This document shows, in pieces, positions 8,126-15,897 of a stretch of DNA of 30,907 nt. The DNA is taken from positions 1 to 30,907 of the forward strand of contig NZ_DHYG01000037.1 of assembly GCF_002414005.1 (NCBI RefSeq), given 5' to 3'. A model generated the notes under the pieces. That model was not told the origin of the DNA and ran no database searches. It saw only the letters and a list, made by a program, of their open reading frames with translations. This stretch comes from Psychrobacter sp. UBA5136 (GTDB taxonomy: Bacteria > Pseudomonadota > Gammaproteobacteria > Pseudomonadales > Moraxellaceae). Position 1 is the first letter of the stretch. Each line of letters opens with the position of its first letter. The position numbers were made by a program, and so were the translations under genes.

Positions 8126-8320
8126 AATAATAATGGCGATTATTTACGCTTGCTTGCTGCTTGAGCGCTTATATTCATACTTTATATTGTAAAAACGGTT
8201 TGCAGTCATTTAATCATTGTTTGATGACTTTATAACAGTAATCGTAGAGAAGCTGGACCGCAGGATGACAAATGTATGTGCTTTTTTATCTGACTATTAA
8301 AATAATAATAGATTTTAAAT

Positions 8321-8728
8321 CTAGCGTATATGCCACAACATCCAACTGTGACTAATCTGCATTACCATAAAACCTATGAGTAGCGCTGGCGCTGATAGAG
8401 GTTGTATGGTAATAAAAATTAGTGCAAAACCAAATACGGTCAGGAGCCATTTGACCATCTGACCACGATATAGCTGGCTGACAATGTGTCTGCGCGCGCG
8501 ATATCCGGTATACCAAAAGATAAATCCAGCAAAGACCGCTTGAGTGGCAAAACTGAGCAGCGCACCGATAGCGTTACTCTTTGCGACGATAAGTGTACTG
8601 TCTTTACTACCTAGCCATGCAACATCTACTATCCAGCCCAGCACAATCAGGATAAATAAAATCCATGCTTGGCGTTTTAGATAAATAGCAATTTTATCTT
8701 TTTGGGTGCGTTTGGCAGGTTTGGTCAT
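8321..8728 (-). CDS. atpI: ATP synthase subunit I (AtpI), assembly factor
   Basis: Small membrane protein of the ATP synthase I family, thought to help assemble the c-ring or handle Mg2+ during Fo assembly. With the ATG at 8728 it has 135 residues and four hydrophobic segments (about 20-39, 54-76, 95-111, 114-133). The family-like core is ALLSFATQAVFAGFIFWYTG, followed by a charged loop (RARRHIVSQLYRGQ). An in-frame TTG at 8761 would add 11 residues, but it is a poorer start. Its position upstream of atpB supports the call, although the 739-bp gap to atpB is far from typical. Confidence 0.85.
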   Translation of the reverse strand: MTKPAKRTQKDKIAIYLKRQAWILFILIVLGWIVDVAWLGSKDSTLIVAKSNAIGALLSFATQAVFAGFIFWYTGYRARRHIVSQLYRGQMVKWLLTVFGFALIFITIQPLSAPALLIGFMVMQISHSWMLWHIR

Positions 8729-9069
8729 CGATATTTCTATAGCTCTATAACGTGGGGACAATGTAGCACCGTTGCGACAATACTATCCGTGAATGGCTCA
8801 CTCTACAGACGTTATCTTTTAACCAAAATAAAACGCCACTTATTATAGGGAGCAAGCGGATTTTAAGCAAGTGAAATATGCCTTTTATCAAGCATTTAGT
8901 TGTTTAAGGCTAAAAATCTCTCTACAGAGTCAATAAAGCAGCACTAATAACCTCTAAAACTGCCTTTTCTGCCGTTAATTGGTAACTATTATTTAGCAAA
9001 TTGGCCTCGCGTCACTTTAAATAGTATTAAAGCTTAGCTTGCCAACTATTATTTAAACGGTATCTACAT
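8729..9069. other. Intergenic spacer between znuA and atpI
   Basis: No gene is seen in these 341 bp. AACTATTATTTA occurs twice exactly 60 bp apart (8984-8995 and 9044-9055), just past the znuA stop. No clear terminator was found for znuA. The atpI promoter should lie towards the 8729 end, but no convincing -35/-10 pair was recognised. Confidence 0.4.
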
Positions 9070-9954
9070 CTACCCGATACATTGACGAATTTGCTGCGCC
9101 ATTGCCTGCCAGCCATTAACAAAATCTTTACTGTTGCTCATATCTTCCGCTTGCACGGTGCTTTTCACTGGCTGCAATTTTGCCAACAAACCTTTAGCAG
9201 GACGGCTTGGGCTAACCAAACACATTTGTTTTGCTAGGCGCTGCTCATTTAACCAGCGTAATTGACTGGCTTTTGGCGCTAAATGGTGATCGGTACTTAA
9301 GCTGCCAATTAATCGTAGCTTAGCGCTGTCTTCCATATATTGATACGCATCATGATAGGCCCAGTACGGTAACGCTTGTTGCGGACGGTTTTTGTTGGCT
9401 GCTGCCACCGCCCTATCCATACGCTGGGCAAATTTTTGCGCATTGGCGTGATACAGCTTTTTATATTGCGGATTGGCGTGACTGTGAATGACCGCAAGCG
9501 CGCGCGTAATGGCTTTGGCGTTTTCAGGATCGAGCCAAATATGCGGATCGAGCGTGCCAGTAATGGCTTTGCCTTTAACATCACGCAGCGGATGACGCGT
9601 AAACGCATCAAACTTGAATAACGCAATCGCATTAGGCGCGCTATTGAGCGTGGTTGCTAGATTGTTTTCTAACGGCTCGCCAAACCAAACCACAAACTTG
9701 CTGTTTTGAATCGCCTTGATATCGCCGGGGCTAATGCTACCGTGATGCCCGACCTCCCCCGCGTGCAATAATTGCTTGGCAGGCGGCGTGCCTTCTGTGA
9801 CCGCTTGGCTTAACAAAAACAGCGGATAGTTACTGACGCTCACCGTTGCTGCTTGCGCGCTCATCATTAACGACCCAAATACAACAACGCCAAGCCCCAA
9901 TAGGCGCTGCAAACTCATGGGTAGGCGTAGAAAACTTTTAAAGAATGAAATCAT
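9070..9954 (-). CDS. znuA: Zinc ABC transporter periplasmic binding protein
   Basis: Captures Zn2+ in the periplasm and delivers it to ZnuBC. A signal peptide (about residues 1-35, ending MSAQA) precedes the mature cluster-9 binding fold. Candidate metal ligands are His70/His71 (GEVGHHGSISPGD), His138 (TLDPHIWLDP) and His201 (WAYHDAYQY), plus His223/224 (STDHHLAP). The long His/Asp-rich loop found in many ZnuA proteins is missing. At 294 residues it is normal in length. It is divergent from zur-znuC-znuB across a shared Zur-type palindrome. ATG at 9918 (residue 13) is an alternative start; the first is kept because it gives a complete signal peptide with basic N-region. Confidence 0.93.
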   Translation of the reverse strand: MISFFKSFLRLPMSLQRLLGLGVVVFGSLMMSAQAATVSVSNYPLFLLSQAVTEGTPPAKQLLHAGEVGHHGSISPGDIKAIQNSKFVVWFGEPLENNLATTLNSAPNAIALFKFDAFTRHPLRDVKGKAITGTLDPHIWLDPENAKAITRALAVIHSHANPQYKKLYHANAQKFAQRMDRAVAAANKNRPQQALPYWAYHDAYQYMEDSAKLRLIGSLSTDHHLAPKASQLRWLNEQRLAKQMCLVSPSRPAKGLLAKLQPVKSTVQAEDMSNSKDFVNGWQAMAQQIRQCIG

Positions 9955-10082
9955 AATGGCGGCTTTTAAGGTTTAAGGATAAATGGCAGAAGTATAAATG
10001 CACGGTTGAGGCATCACTTTGATGACAAGATAAAGACATCTAACAATACGTTAAAAGCACTTATCTGTTTTTCAATTTAGTA

Positions 10083-10097
10083 TGTTATACTATAACA
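10083..10097. promoter_or_regulatory. Zur-type operator between znuA and zur
   Basis: TGTTATA-C-TATAACA is a perfect 7-1-7 palindrome that agrees with the core of the known gammaproteobacterial Zur box (TGTTATANTATAACA). It lies 80 bp before the zur ATG and about 130 bp before the znuA ATG, so zinc-bound Zur could repress both directions, including its own gene. Confidence 0.85.
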
Positions 10098-10162
10098 ATA
10101 TAAAAAACCATCATAAAAAATGTCTGGCATAAAATTCTAGATTATTTTTAGGAGATTGCTGC

Positions 10163-10711
10163 ATGTCTACTCATTCATCCATTTGTGCTCATTTACACGA
10201 TGTACAAGATTTTACGCCGTCTGATGTGAGTGAGCGCTTGGTTGCAGCAAAAGCGCAATGCCGCTCAAGCGGTGCACGCTTTACGCCGCTGCGCCAACAA
10301 ATATACCAGCTGGTGCTAGAAGCCAATAAACCCGTTGGCGCTTATGATTTGATTACGCAGTTGCAGCAAATGCGCCTTGCTGAGTCTGAAGTAGAAAATA
10401 AAACCTCGAGCAATCAAGCAAGTAATCAAACGCCCAAAAATGTCGCACCGCCGACGGTTTATCGCAGTTTAGAGTTTTTACTGAGCGAGGGCTTGATTCA
10501 TCAGCTCACTTCTATTAATGCATATGTGCCCTGCTGTCACCCGCGCGCCCAGCACACGGCGGCGTTTTTAATCTGTGCGCAGTGTCAGCGCGTGCAAGAA
10601 TGCAGCAGTTTACCGGTGCAGGAGATGATGAGCTTTGCAGAACAAGACGTTGGTTTTATGGTTGAGCGCAGTGTCATTGAGCTGAGCGGTCGTTGCCAAG
10701 CGTGTCAGTAA
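10163..10711 (+). CDS. zur: Zinc uptake regulator, Fur family
   Basis: Zinc-sensing repressor of high-affinity zinc uptake. The winged-helix recognition region includes PPTVYRSLEFLLSEGLIHQL (96-115). The structural zinc is expected at C138xxC141 and C178xxC181, and further ligands lie in CCHPRAQHTAAF (124-135). A 24-residue hydrophilic Ser/Asn/Gln-rich insert (about 72-95) sits before the recognition helix and makes the protein longer (182) than most Fur members (about 150-170). The start is fixed by AGGAGA upstream of ATG 10163. Location next to znu genes and the operator points to Zur rather than Fur. Confidence 0.93.
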   Translation: MSTHSSICAHLHDVQDFTPSDVSERLVAAKAQCRSSGARFTPLRQQIYQLVLEANKPVGAYDLITQLQQMRLAESEVENKTSSNQASNQTPKNVAPPTVYRSLEFLLSEGLIHQLTSINAYVPCCHPRAQHTAAFLICAQCQRVQECSSLPVQEMMSFAEQDVGFMVERSVIELSGRCQACQ

Positions 10712-10804
10712 AATCGTTGTCTGCCAACGTTTTATGTTTACGCTTTTATGCTTAACCATTATTCTGTCCTTTCTTAATTATCATTAATACATCAGTACTG
10801 CCCT

Positions 10805-11602
10805 ATGAGCCTACCGACTTCACCAACCCAAGCGTCTGCTGCTACTCATATAAGCAATAAGACGATGCCCAATGCCACCAAATTGCTGAGTTTAAATGAT
10901 ATTGGCTTTCATGTTGGGCAGCAGCGCATCCTCTCGCACATCAATATTGATATTGCCGTTAATGAAACGGTCAGCCTTATCGGGCCTAATGGCGCGGGCA
11001 AATCCACCTTGGTTAAGCTAATTTTGGGTTTAATAGAACCCACAAGCGGGCAGATAACAGCGCAGCAAAAGTTGCAGCTTGGTTATGTGCCGCAGCGTTT
11101 TACTGTGCCGCCCATTTTGCCGTTGCGCGTGTGCGATTTACTGGCGCAAGCGGACAAAAAGCGTTTAACGGCTGAGCAGCGCCAGTTTATCTTTGATAAT
11201 TTATCTTTAACGCACTTATTGTCGCGGCAGATGCTGCATCTGTCAGGCGGTGAAACCCAGCGGGTGTTATTAGCACGAGCTTTGTTAGATAAGCCAAATT
11301 TATTAATTCTAGATGAGCCAATGCAAGGGCTCGACCCTGATACCGAGGTTTGGCTGTATCAATTTATCGATGAGCTGCCAGAGTTTTTGCGCTGCGCCAT
11401 GCTGGTGGTCTCGCATGATTTACATTGGGTAATGAAAGGCAGTCGGCGCGTGATTTGTTTAAATAAACACATTTGCTGCGAGGGCCAACCAAGCGAGCTT
11501 GCCATTAGTTCAGAGTTTCAAAAGCTCTTTGGCCATCATTACGAGCAGCCGTACGTGCATCAGCCGCACGCTTGCGAGCATCATGCTCCAAGCGAGATAT
11601 AA
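10805..11602 (+). CDS. znuC: Zinc ABC transporter ATPase
   Basis: Cytoplasmic ATPase of the ZnuABC zinc importer. It shows Walker A GPNGAGKST (60-68), Q-loop in GYVPQRF, signature LSGGE (146-150), Walker B LLILDE (166-171) and the switch histidine His204 (VVSHDLHWV). The 265-residue chain ends in a histidine-rich tail (about 242-262, with HHYEQ, HQPHACEHH), a plausible zinc-binding segment. The start is ambiguous: ATG 10805 has no clear ribosome binding site, and ATG 10865 (residue 21) would give a shorter protein beginning MPNATKLL. It follows zur by 93 bp and precedes znuB by 67 bp. Confidence 0.93.
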   Translation: MSLPTSPTQASAATHISNKTMPNATKLLSLNDIGFHVGQQRILSHINIDIAVNETVSLIGPNGAGKSTLVKLILGLIEPTSGQITAQQKLQLGYVPQRFTVPPILPLRVCDLLAQADKKRLTAEQRQFIFDNLSLTHLLSRQMLHLSGGETQRVLLARALLDKPNLLILDEPMQGLDPDTEVWLYQFIDELPEFLRCAMLVVSHDLHWVMKGSRRVICLNKHICCEGQPSELAISSEFQKLFGHHYEQPYVHQPHACEHHAPSEI

Positions 11603-11669
11603 CTTAAAACCAAGCCTGTTAAGGCAAAAATCGCCTGTCCCTTATTAAAAAACGTTACGGATATCTATT

Positions 11670-12503
11670 ATGACTGCTTGGTTAGCCATCATTGCCCCTG
11701 CTTGGATTGCGGGTAGTATTTTAGCGCTCCTCTCTGCGCCCTTAGGTTGCCTAGTATTATGGCGGCGTATGGCATTTTTTGCCGATGCATTAGCGCATGG
11801 GACTTTGCTAGGCGTAGCGTTAGCAGTGCTGTGGCAATTGCCCATGGGTATTGGCATTGCCATCGTCAGCGTCTTGGTGGTACTGGGTTTGGTATTCATC
11901 GATGATGAGCGCTTGCCCGTCGATGCGGTATTGGCTGTGGTTGCCGTATCGCTGCTGTGTTTAGGTTTATTAACCTTGACACAGCTGACCGATCAGCAAG
12001 CCAATGTCTTAGGCTTTTTATTTGGCAATTTGCTTGAGCTTGATTGGGCAGATTTGCCGTTGATTGCGGTAAGTGTTTTGGTGGGCTTAGGATTACTGAT
12101 TTATATATGGCCCGCACAAATAAAGCTTGCGACCCATGAAGCGCTAGCACGGATTCAAGGTATCAATCCGACGCGTCAGCGGCTATTTTTTATGGGCGTG
12201 TTAGCAGGGTTTTGCGCCATCGCCTTGCAAGCGGTTGGTAGCTTATTAATCAGTGGTCTACTGGTGTTACCAGCACTGACAGCGCGCTTATGGTCAGCAT
12301 CGCCAAAACGAATGGTTATGATAGCCTTACTTGTCGCCCAACTTGGCGTCACGCTTGGCGTTTGGGGCAGTATTTGGTTTGATATTCAAACGGGGCTTGC
12401 TATCGTTTTGGTACTCGCCATTTTGTTTTTTGTTGCACTCACTATCTCAAAGCTAATAAGCAAAAAATCCATCTTGGCAAAATTTTGGTCAGCTCGCCGT
12501 TAA
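11670..12503 (+). CDS. znuB: Zinc ABC transporter permease
   Basis: Inner-membrane channel of ZnuABC, from the ABC-3 permease family. The 277-residue protein is almost entirely hydrophobic, with about eight membrane segments. Recognisable family stretches include APLGCLVLWRRMAFFADALAHG near residues 24-45 (given here as APLGCLVLWRRMAFF and ADALAHG) and LLISGLLVLPALTARLWS near 192-209. It is the last gene of the zur-znuC-znuB run. The ribosome binding site is weak (GGAT). No strong terminator follows. Confidence 0.93.
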   Translation: MTAWLAIIAPAWIAGSILALLSAPLGCLVLWRRMAFFADALAHGTLLGVALAVLWQLPMGIGIAIVSVLVVLGLVFIDDERLPVDAVLAVVAVSLLCLGLLTLTQLTDQQANVLGFLFGNLLELDWADLPLIAVSVLVGLGLLIYIWPAQIKLATHEALARIQGINPTRQRLFFMGVLAGFCAIALQAVGSLLISGLLVLPALTARLWSASPKRMVMIALLVAQLGVTLGVWGSIWFDIQTGLAIVLVLAILFFVALTISKLISKKSILAKFWSARR

Positions 12504-12708
12504 ATGTATTTGGATATAACATAAGATTTCTCATGCCTTCGGCCATTATTATTTAGGTCGCAATTTTGATATTTGCTTCGTCTTTGTCGAACTTTATTTC
12601 ATCAATATTGCTAGAGCTTTAATGGCCATTATGTTATAAACTTTCCTGAATACTATCAATGCTATAGTTAACAAATTTTTCACTAAATAAAGGCTTGATA
12701 CTTTAATT
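12504..12708. other. Intergenic spacer after znuB
   Basis: No gene is seen. TATAACATAA (12515-12524) and TTATGTTATA (12629-12638) form a perfect 10-bp inverted repeat 104 bp apart, and GGCCATTAT occurs twice as a direct repeat. The half-site TGTTATA recalls the Zur core, but it is not paired closely enough to be an operator. Confidence 0.4.
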
Positions 12709-12804
12709 TGAAACTGTTTTTATCTAGCCACGTTTTAGTTTAACCATGTTTCAATTTAGCCATATTTTAGTTTGACAATGTTTTGATTTAATATCGTTTT
12801 GATT
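12709..12804. repeat. 16-bp tandem repeat array upstream of cpdA
   Basis: Five consecutive 16-bp units occupy 12725-12804, with rough consensus TARCCATGTTTTAGTT: units begin at 12725, 12741, 12757, 12773 and 12789. A more degenerate unit precedes them at 12709. The last unit ends about 5 bp before the AAGGGA ribosome binding site of cpdA. The period is not a multiple of three, so it is not coding. TTGACA (12772-12777) and TAATAT (12789-12794) occur within it, but only 11 bp apart. Confidence 0.8.
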
Positions 12805-12822
12805 GATAAGGGACTAAATTCA

Positions 12823-13671
12823 ATGCTTAGCTATCCTGCCAGCGCAGTCAGCACGCCAGACGGACAGGTCAATGTGTTGCAAATTACAGATTTGCACTTA
12901 TCTCCCCCTGTGTTCACTGATAAAAACACTGGCGGAAAAAATGATAGCGCCGTGGCGATTTGCCAACGTAGCTTTGAGGCGATTATCAAACAAGCGTTAA
13001 GCGAGGAGCGGCGCTGCGATTTAATTCTTGTCACAGGCGATTTAGTCAACCAGGTTCAAGTAGAAGTTTACGACCATATTTTTGAGGTTTTGCAAGCGAC
13101 GGGCATTCCTTTTGCTTGTATCGCAGGCAACCACGACGTCACCGATGAGAATAACAGTGAGTTGCCATTTTTTCAGCGCGAACTTGTCGCCAGACCTGCG
13201 GACACGCGCTTATTAAACCGTCATGTGATCGAAACGGATCATTGGCAGCTGCTGCTATTAGATTCTTCTATGACAGGTAAGGTAGAAGGTGAAGTGACGA
13301 CAGCCGACATCGATTGGCTCTGTGAGCAGCTAGAGGCATGCGCTAAGCCTGCACTTATTGCGCTGCACCACCACGTGATACCGGTCGATTCTGACTGGAT
13401 TGATCAGCATATGGTCGAAAATGCCGATATTTTTTGGCAGCGGCTGGCAGCATTTGAGCATCTAAAGGTTATTATTAGCGGGCATACCCACCAAGAGCAA
13501 GTTCGTCATCGGCAAGGGGTGACGGTTTATAGTACGCCTTCTACCTGCTACCAGTTTAAGCCTTTTGAAGATGATTTCGCTTATGATAAAAGCGCCCTAC
13601 CCGGCTATCGCTGGTTGCAATTAGCCAACAATGGAGAGGTTGCAAGCTGGGTTGAAAGGCTAGATACTTGA
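12823..13671 (+). CDS. cpdA: 3',5'-cyclic AMP phosphodiesterase
   Basis: Class III cyclic nucleotide phosphodiesterase that hydrolyses cAMP in the cytoplasm. The full dinuclear metal set is visible: D23 and H25 (ITDLHLS), D73 (TGDLV), N103-H104 (AGNHD), the H182-H184 cluster (LHHHVIP), and H221/H223 (SGHTH). Length is 282 residues. The start chosen is ATG 12823 with AAGGGA upstream; a TTG at 12799 in the same frame would add eight residues encoded inside the tandem repeats. A cAMP-specific role is inferred from family resemblance to CpdA; other metallophosphoesterase substrates cannot be ruled out. Confidence 0.88.
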   Translation: MLSYPASAVSTPDGQVNVLQITDLHLSPPVFTDKNTGGKNDSAVAICQRSFEAIIKQALSEERRCDLILVTGDLVNQVQVEVYDHIFEVLQATGIPFACIAGNHDVTDENNSELPFFQRELVARPADTRLLNRHVIETDHWQLLLLDSSMTGKVEGEVTTADIDWLCEQLEACAKPALIALHHHVIPVDSDWIDQHMVENADIFWQRLAAFEHLKVIISGHTHQEQVRHRQGVTVYSTPSTCYQFKPFEDDFAYDKSALPGYRWLQLANNGEVASWVERLDT

Positions 13672-14189
13672 CGACCAGTTTTATGAGCAAAAATTTGGCC
13701 AGTATTTAGCTAGTATAATGCTGCCAGAGTGTGTATGTTATAGGGCTAGCTAAGATTGCGGGTTTTATAAATCATCACTTTGGGTTGCCAATTTTCGTAA
13801 CTTAACCGTAAAGCTAAAAACGCTAAACAAGTTATATAATAGATAATGTAAAAAAAATGAGAACGGTCTAATTTTATTTAGACAAAATTATAATAGCTAG
13901 GATGGCTAAATTGACCACAAGCTAAGTTTTCACAGTCAGCGATTTGTCCATTTATTTAACGGCTAGCATTTAAATAAAAACATTGATGACAATATACCTG
14001 ACCATTGATAATCGATAGATCGCTAGCAGCATATCGAAATAACCGTATGTTTAGATCAGCTGTGTTACTTGTGTTACTAAGTGGTAAAACGTTTATAAAG
14101 GAGCCGTTTATAGCGTTTGGTAAATTTATAACGTCTTATCTTTTGATATGTCGTTTTATTGAATTAATTTGAAAAAGTAGGATACCCAT
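13672..14189. other. Long spacer upstream of dksA
   Basis: No gene is seen in 518 bp. Contents are a short inverted repeat GTCTAA/TTAGAC near 13867-13884 followed by TATAAT (13889-13894), a perfect tandem duplication TGTGTTACT at 14061-14069 and 14070-14078, and several copies of GTTTATA between 14090 and 14120. The dksA promoter is probably here, but no -35/-10 pair is strong enough to name. Confidence 0.45.
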
Positions 14190-14633
14190 ATGAGCACCCT
14201 GACCCCAAACCCGAATCCAAATGATGTAAAGTTCACCCCTTATGCCCCTGCCGAAGACGAAGAATACATGTCTGATGAGCAGTTGGCGCATTTTAAGGCG
14301 ATTTTATTAGACTGGAAGCACCAACTGATCGGCGAAGCGGATCGTACCAAGACTTATATCCAAGATGAGTCCAGCGCCATGCCTGATATCAATGACCGCG
14401 CTACTCAAGAAGAAGAGTTCGCTCTGACCTTGCGGACGCGTGATCGTGAGCGCAAGCTGATTCGTAAAATTGACAAATCTATCGCTGAAATCGAAAACGA
14501 GGATTATGGCTTTTGTGAGACTTGCGGCGTCGAAATTGGCCTACGTCGCCTCGAAGCCCGTCCAACCGCGACGCAGTGCATTGACTGTAAAACTTTATCT
14601 GAGATTAAAGAGCGTCAAAACCAAGGCGCTTAA
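14190..14633 (+). CDS. dksA: RNA polymerase-binding transcription factor DksA
   Basis: Binds the secondary channel of RNA polymerase and, with ppGpp, redirects transcription in the stringent response. The 147-residue protein has the coiled-coil tip motif with D66, D69 and A71 (PDINDRATQEEEF) and the C4 zinc finger C109-x2-C112-x17-C130-x2-C133. The N-terminal 25 residues are Pro/Asn-rich and variable. A zinc finger with all four cysteines marks a zinc-dependent DksA, not a cysteine-poor paralogue. It is followed by a strong terminator and then gluQ, a common gene order in gammaproteobacteria. Confidence 0.97.
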   Translation: MSTLTPNPNPNDVKFTPYAPAEDEEYMSDEQLAHFKAILLDWKHQLIGEADRTKTYIQDESSAMPDINDRATQEEEFALTLRTRDRERKLIRKIDKSIAEIENEDYGFCETCGVEIGLRRLEARPTATQCIDCKTLSEIKERQNQGA

Positions 14634-14668
14634 ATCCAGCAAGTTTAAAAGTTATTAATCATGTTAAT

Positions 14669-14710
14669 ACGCATACGAGCGGCCATTTATTGGTCGCTCG
14701 TTGCGTTTTA
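14669..14710 (+). terminator. Rho-independent terminator after dksA
   Basis: ACGCA-T-ACGAGCGGCCA pairs with TGGTCGCTCGT-TGCGT around the loop TTTAT: about 16 bp with one bulge and one G-U pair, followed by TTTTA. It lies 36 bp past the dksA stop. Confidence 0.88.
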
Positions 14711-14860
14711 TAGCGTTGTTTTTCATTAAATAGCCTTTACTTATTGACACGGCACTAACAAAATACGCATATTTGATAAATATCTTTTTATCATCCATTT
14801 ACTTATGCTATCTCTTTCTATTTTCGATAAGTGTCCATTTTGAAAACACCTTCCACCGCT

Positions 14861-15820
14861 ATGGCAAATACGCCTATTAACCCCTCTCTTCCGCCCCCTA
14901 TTGGTCGTTTTGCGCCCTCACCAACCGGAGAGCTACATCTTGGCTCATTAACAACGGCACTTGCCAGCTTTTGCCATATCAAATCTCTTGGGGGCAAGTG
15001 GCTACTGCGTATCGAAGACACCGATAGCGAGCGCTGTGATAGACAATTTACCGAGCAGATTTTAATTGATTTAGAAGCACTTGGGCTACACTGGGACGGC
15101 GATGTCATTTATCAATCTGAGCGCCTTGATATTTATAATGATTATTTATCGTCCAGTCTGTATCCGCTGACTTATGGCTGTCAGTGCTCGCGTAAAAGTC
15201 TTGAGCGCTATTGGCAGCAAAAGGCGATGGGAGAAAGTACTGATACACAGCAAGCAAACCAAAAACTGCTTAATAGACAACGCTACCCGCGCTGCTGCCT
15301 AACTGCCAATCTTGATAAAGCACAAAATAAGCTGCGTATACAGCTGCCAGACTATCTCATGGGCTTTCAAGATGGCATTCAGGGATTGCAGTGGGACAAC
15401 CCGCAGCAAACCTTGGGAGATATGGTGGTGCGTCGCCAAGATGGCATGATTAACTATATTTTAGCCGCCAGTCTTGATGATGGCCTGCAAGGCGTCACCC
15501 ATATTATGCGCGGCTTGGATATTTTGCCGATGACGACGGCGCAAATTAGCATCATGCATGCAGCAAGCTTACCTGCTATCGACCATTGGTATCATCTGCC
15601 ATTGATATGCAGTTCTGATGGTCAAAAGCTCTCCAAACAAAACCTTGCCCAGCCGATTGATACGCGTGACCCAAGTAAGCTAATTGCTCATGCTTTGCAG
15701 CTATTACAGCAACCTGCCGTTGATAGAGACACGCCGACAAATATGCTTAAACAGGCGATTGCGCAATGGGACAACTTGCCATTACAAAATATGCAGACTT
15801 TAAATACGAGTGACATTTAA
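14861..15820 (+). CDS. gluQ: Glutamyl-Q tRNA(Asp) synthetase
   Basis: Truncated glutamyl-tRNA synthetase paralogue that attaches glutamate to queuosine in the anticodon of tRNA-Asp. It contains the class I opening IGRFAPSPTGELHLGS (HIGH-like HLGS at 26-29), LRIEDTD, a likely zinc site (CQC plus the RYPRCC segment) and the KMSKS-like KLSKQN. The anticodon-binding domain of true GltX is absent, which fits GluQ. Starts are uncertain: ATG 14861 gives 319 residues, and GTG 14831 would add ten; neither has a clear ribosome binding site. It follows dksA and ends at a bidirectional terminator. Confidence 0.93.
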   Translation: MANTPINPSLPPPIGRFAPSPTGELHLGSLTTALASFCHIKSLGGKWLLRIEDTDSERCDRQFTEQILIDLEALGLHWDGDVIYQSERLDIYNDYLSSSLYPLTYGCQCSRKSLERYWQQKAMGESTDTQQANQKLLNRQRYPRCCLTANLDKAQNKLRIQLPDYLMGFQDGIQGLQWDNPQQTLGDMVVRRQDGMINYILAASLDDGLQGVTHIMRGLDILPMTTAQISIMHAASLPAIDHWYHLPLICSSDGQKLSKQNLAQPIDTRDPSKLIAHALQLLQQPAVDRDTPTNMLKQAIAQWDNLPLQNMQTLNTSDI

Positions 15821-15821
15821 C

Positions 15822-15852
15822 AAAAAACGCCGCAATGAGCGACGCTTTTTTA
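15822..15852. terminator. Bidirectional terminator between gluQ and ftsW
   Basis: AAAAAACGCCGC and GCGACGCTTTTTT pair around a short AATGA loop, with one bulge and one wobble. It is flanked by A-runs and T-runs, so it can end transcription from both converging genes. Confidence 0.8.
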
Positions 15853-15897
15853 TCATTGATCATTGGGGTGCCGTAAACAATCTAATCATTAAATGAC

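Larger units (their letters stand above)
7582..8320. other. Long non-coding spacer between atpI and atpB
   Basis: This 739-bp stretch is AT-rich, with no ORF that looks like a gene on either strand. It contains a candidate minus-strand terminator (7837-7871), a candidate minus-strand promoter (7729-7758) and a perfect 17-bp palindrome (8109-8125). This arrangement would separate atpI transcription from that of the structural ATP synthase genes. Confidence 0.6.

Noticed and set aside
8309..8323. TAGATTT-T-AAATCTA at the atpI stop as a terminator
   Set aside because: A one-base loop is not possible, and the remaining AT-only stem is too weak; at most a minor contribution.
12515..12638. 10-bp inverted repeat TATAACATAA/TTATGTTATA as a second Zur operator
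   Set aside because: The halves are 104 bp apart rather than adjacent, so it does not make the 7-1-7 palindrome of a Zur box.
12772..12794. TTGACA and TAATAT as a cpdA promoter
   Set aside because: The spacing is only 11 bp, too short for a sigma-70 promoter; both words are parts of the 16-bp repeat unit.
13866..13884. GTCTAA/TTAGAC as a terminator after cpdA
   Set aside because: No T-run follows on the plus strand, and it is almost 200 bp beyond the stop codon.
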